In this document: positions 39,095-40,040 of the stretch, one piece after another
Layout of the letters: each line of letters begins with the position of its first letter
How positions within the stretch are numbered: the stretch's first letter is position 1
From: Bacteroides sp.
Lineage (GTDB): Bacteria > Bacteroidota > Bacteroidia > Bacteroidales > Muribaculaceae
Direction of reading: 5' to 3'
Assembly: GCA_014801235.1 (NCBI GenBank)
Contig: JAAVEM010000017.1
Span: 16,963 to 57,002 of the forward strand
DNA: 40,040 nucleotides
Made by a program: the position numbers and the translations under genes
The notes under the pieces: model-generated
What the model was told of the DNA's origin: nothing
What the model saw: only the letters and a program-made list of their open reading frames with translations
Database searches by the model: none

Positions 39095-39095
39095 C

Positions 39096-39134
39096 AAAAA
39101 AAGATGGCAACTCAATGAGTTGCCATCTTTTTTT
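39096..39134 (+). terminator. Intrinsic terminator after tRNA-Pro
   Basis: A7-GATGGCAACTC-AAT-GAGTTGCCATC-T7. Confidence 0.92.
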
Positions 39135-39143
39135 ATGTTTATT

Positions 39144-39246
39144 CAACATCTCCGATGTTGTCGACGGTTGAGTTGTTATTGACCCTATGTTGTTGACGCA
39201 CGCGTCAACAACATAGGGTTTCGCATATTATAGCTCTCCGAGCTAT
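39144..39246. repeat. Hairpin cassette DEF, copy 2 (inverted)
   Basis: F' 39144-39160 CAACATC-TCC-GATGTTG; E' 39183-39218 CCCTATGTTGTTGACG-CACG-CGTCAACAACATAGGG; D' 39230-39246 ATAGCTC-TCC-GAGCTAT. Confidence 0.8.
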
Positions 39247-39297
39247 CCCTGCGGCATCGGACATATTGTGAAATCGCAGCCCCCTCCTCGGAAATGT

Positions 39298-39354
39298 CGC
39301 CGTCCCGGGGGGATGTGTAAAGTGAGGGAGGGTTCCCCCGTGCCCCTCCCTCAC
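39298..39354. repeat. Module G, copy 1, with GTGAGGGAGGG...CCCTCCCTCAC hairpin
   Basis: CGCCGTCCCGGGGGGATGTG...GGGTTCCCC, related to the segment at 39945-39988; hairpin at 39322-39354. Confidence 0.65.
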
Positions 39355-39387
39355 ACTATAGTGAACCATTGCGAGTTCCAACACAAG

Positions 39388-39489
39388 CAACGTCGGAGAC
39401 GTTGAAATGTGTGAAACCCCATGTTGGCGCGTTAGACGCCAACATGGGGCGAGGGACTATATTGGTTTTTGCCATCCTCGGAGAGGATG
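39388..39489. repeat. Hairpin cassette DEF, copy 3
   Basis: D 39388-39404 CAACGTC-GGA-GACGTTG; E 39417-39449 CCCCATGTTGGCG-CGTTAGA-CGCCAACATGGGG; F 39473-39489 CATCCTC-GGA-GAGGATG. Confidence 0.85.
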
Positions 39490-39571
39490 AATAAAAATAT
39501 CCCACAAAAAATGAATGCATACGTAGGTATTCCCGCCAACGCATCCCCCGAGATGGACGCATTCGCAAACC

Positions 39572-39671
39572 AAGCCTGTAAAGGCTTGCCTTATGGGTAG
39601 CCGGGTACGGCGAATGAAGTGAGCCGTGCCCGGAAACACGCACAACAATCAATCGCACTCTGAAAGAGTGC
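39572..39671. repeat. Hairpin cassette ABC, copy 2 (inverted)
   Basis: C' 39572-39587 AAGCCTGTAAAGGCTT; B' 39601-39633 CCGGGTACGGC...GCCGTGCCCGG; A' 39655-39671 GCACTCTGAAAGAGTGC. Gaps 13 and 21. Confidence 0.85.
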
Positions 39672-39716
39672 CCCCTAAGACACTCTTGCGATTTGTCAGC
39701 CATTTTGATTCAGGGG

Positions 39717-39817
39717 GCACTCTTTGCAGAGTGCCAATCCATCACAAACCCATAACCGGGCAGAGTTCGCATCCGCTCACTCTACCCGGCTATCCGTAGG
39801 GCAAGCCTTTCAGGCTT
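39717..39817. repeat. Hairpin cassette ABC, copy 3
   Basis: A 39717-39734 GCACTCTTTGCAGAGTGC; B 39756-39789 CCGGG...CCCGG; C 39803-39817 AAGCCTTTCAGGCTT. Gaps 21 and 13. Confidence 0.88.
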
Positions 39818-39840
39818 GTTTCGCAAACCAAATTCCCAAA

Positions 39841-39910
39841 GTCACCGTAGGCGGCACATCCGTAGGGCAAGCCTTTCAAGCTTGTCACGCATTGTCGCCG
39901 TAGGCGGCAT
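39841..39910. repeat. H-C-H hairpin run
   Basis: GTCACCGTAGGCGGCAC (39841-39857), AAGCCTTTCAAGCTT (39869-39883), GTCGCC-GTA-GGCGGC within TTGTCGCCGTAGGCGGCA (39893-39910). Confidence 0.7.
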
Positions 39911-39944
39911 TAATGTTAGACCCGGGGCGGGGTCCTCGTAGAGG

Positions 39945-39988
39945 GCGCCGTCCCGGGGAATGTGCAGAGCAAAGAAGGGTTCCCCGTA
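39945..39988. repeat. Module G, copy 2
   Basis: GCGCCGTCCCGGGGAATGTG...GGGTTCCCCGT, related to 39298-39342. Confidence 0.6.
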
Positions 39989-40040
39989 GGGGGACTTCAA
40001 ACGGTTGTAAAGCCCCCTCACAGGGAGCGGTCGTCTTCCT

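Noticed and set aside
39205-39703. Minus-strand ORFs of 61, 115 and 63 aa in the mosaic (39205..39390, 39356..39703, 39457..39648)
   Set aside because: They are translations of the hairpin repeats; similar low-complexity His/Ser/Arg-rich peptides arise from locus 1 (3818..4105).
3841-39870. Classical REP elements with a GTAG 5' motif
   Set aside because: CCGTAGGGC precedes some C hairpins, but the inverted copy at 39588-39600 lacks GTAG in that position and no RAYT transposase is visible; similarity only.
39144-39910. CRISPR array
   Set aside because: Repeats are internally palindromic, of several types and in both orientations; no uniform repeat/spacer periodicity and no cas genes.

Overview
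The window looks like a Bacteroidales chromosome segment, probably Muribaculaceae-like (inferred from gene families and TAnnTTTG-type promoters). Recognisable loci, left to right: an edge-truncated Mfa1-type fimbrial operon (DUF3575, DUF3868/OmpA-like, Mfa1-like); upp; a HAD phosphatase; gldE-gldD; an L-arabinose utilisation cluster (galM, SSS transporter, NrtR/AraR-type Nudix regulator, araD, araA, ribulokinase, GH43); a cysteine desulfidase-family gene; a PpiD-like foldase; sdaA; an XRE-cupin regulator with an acyl-CoA synthetase; proB, a secreted orphan and proA; an rRNA methyltransferase/rsmD/DUF3822/Ig-like lipoprotein block; a CMD-cupin protein; DUF4861, MFS and DUF1593 genes; and tRNA-Pro(CGG). 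The most unusual content is non-coding. Two intergenic regions (about 3664-3965 and 39144-40020) are mosaics of short hairpins. I resolve two recurring three-hairpin cassettes: A-21nt-B-13nt-C and D-12/13nt-E-22/23nt-F. Each occurs three times. Spacing and hairpin geometry are conserved, while several stems are replaced by unrelated but still self-complementary sequence. Nearly all short loops are GNA or GNNA in one orientation. One 246-bp inverted ABC pair is flanked by an exact 12-bp direct repeat, like a target-site duplication. An 11-nt C homopolymer upstream of the fimbrial operon is a candidate phase-variation tract. Everything was read by eye; no searches or folding programs were run.
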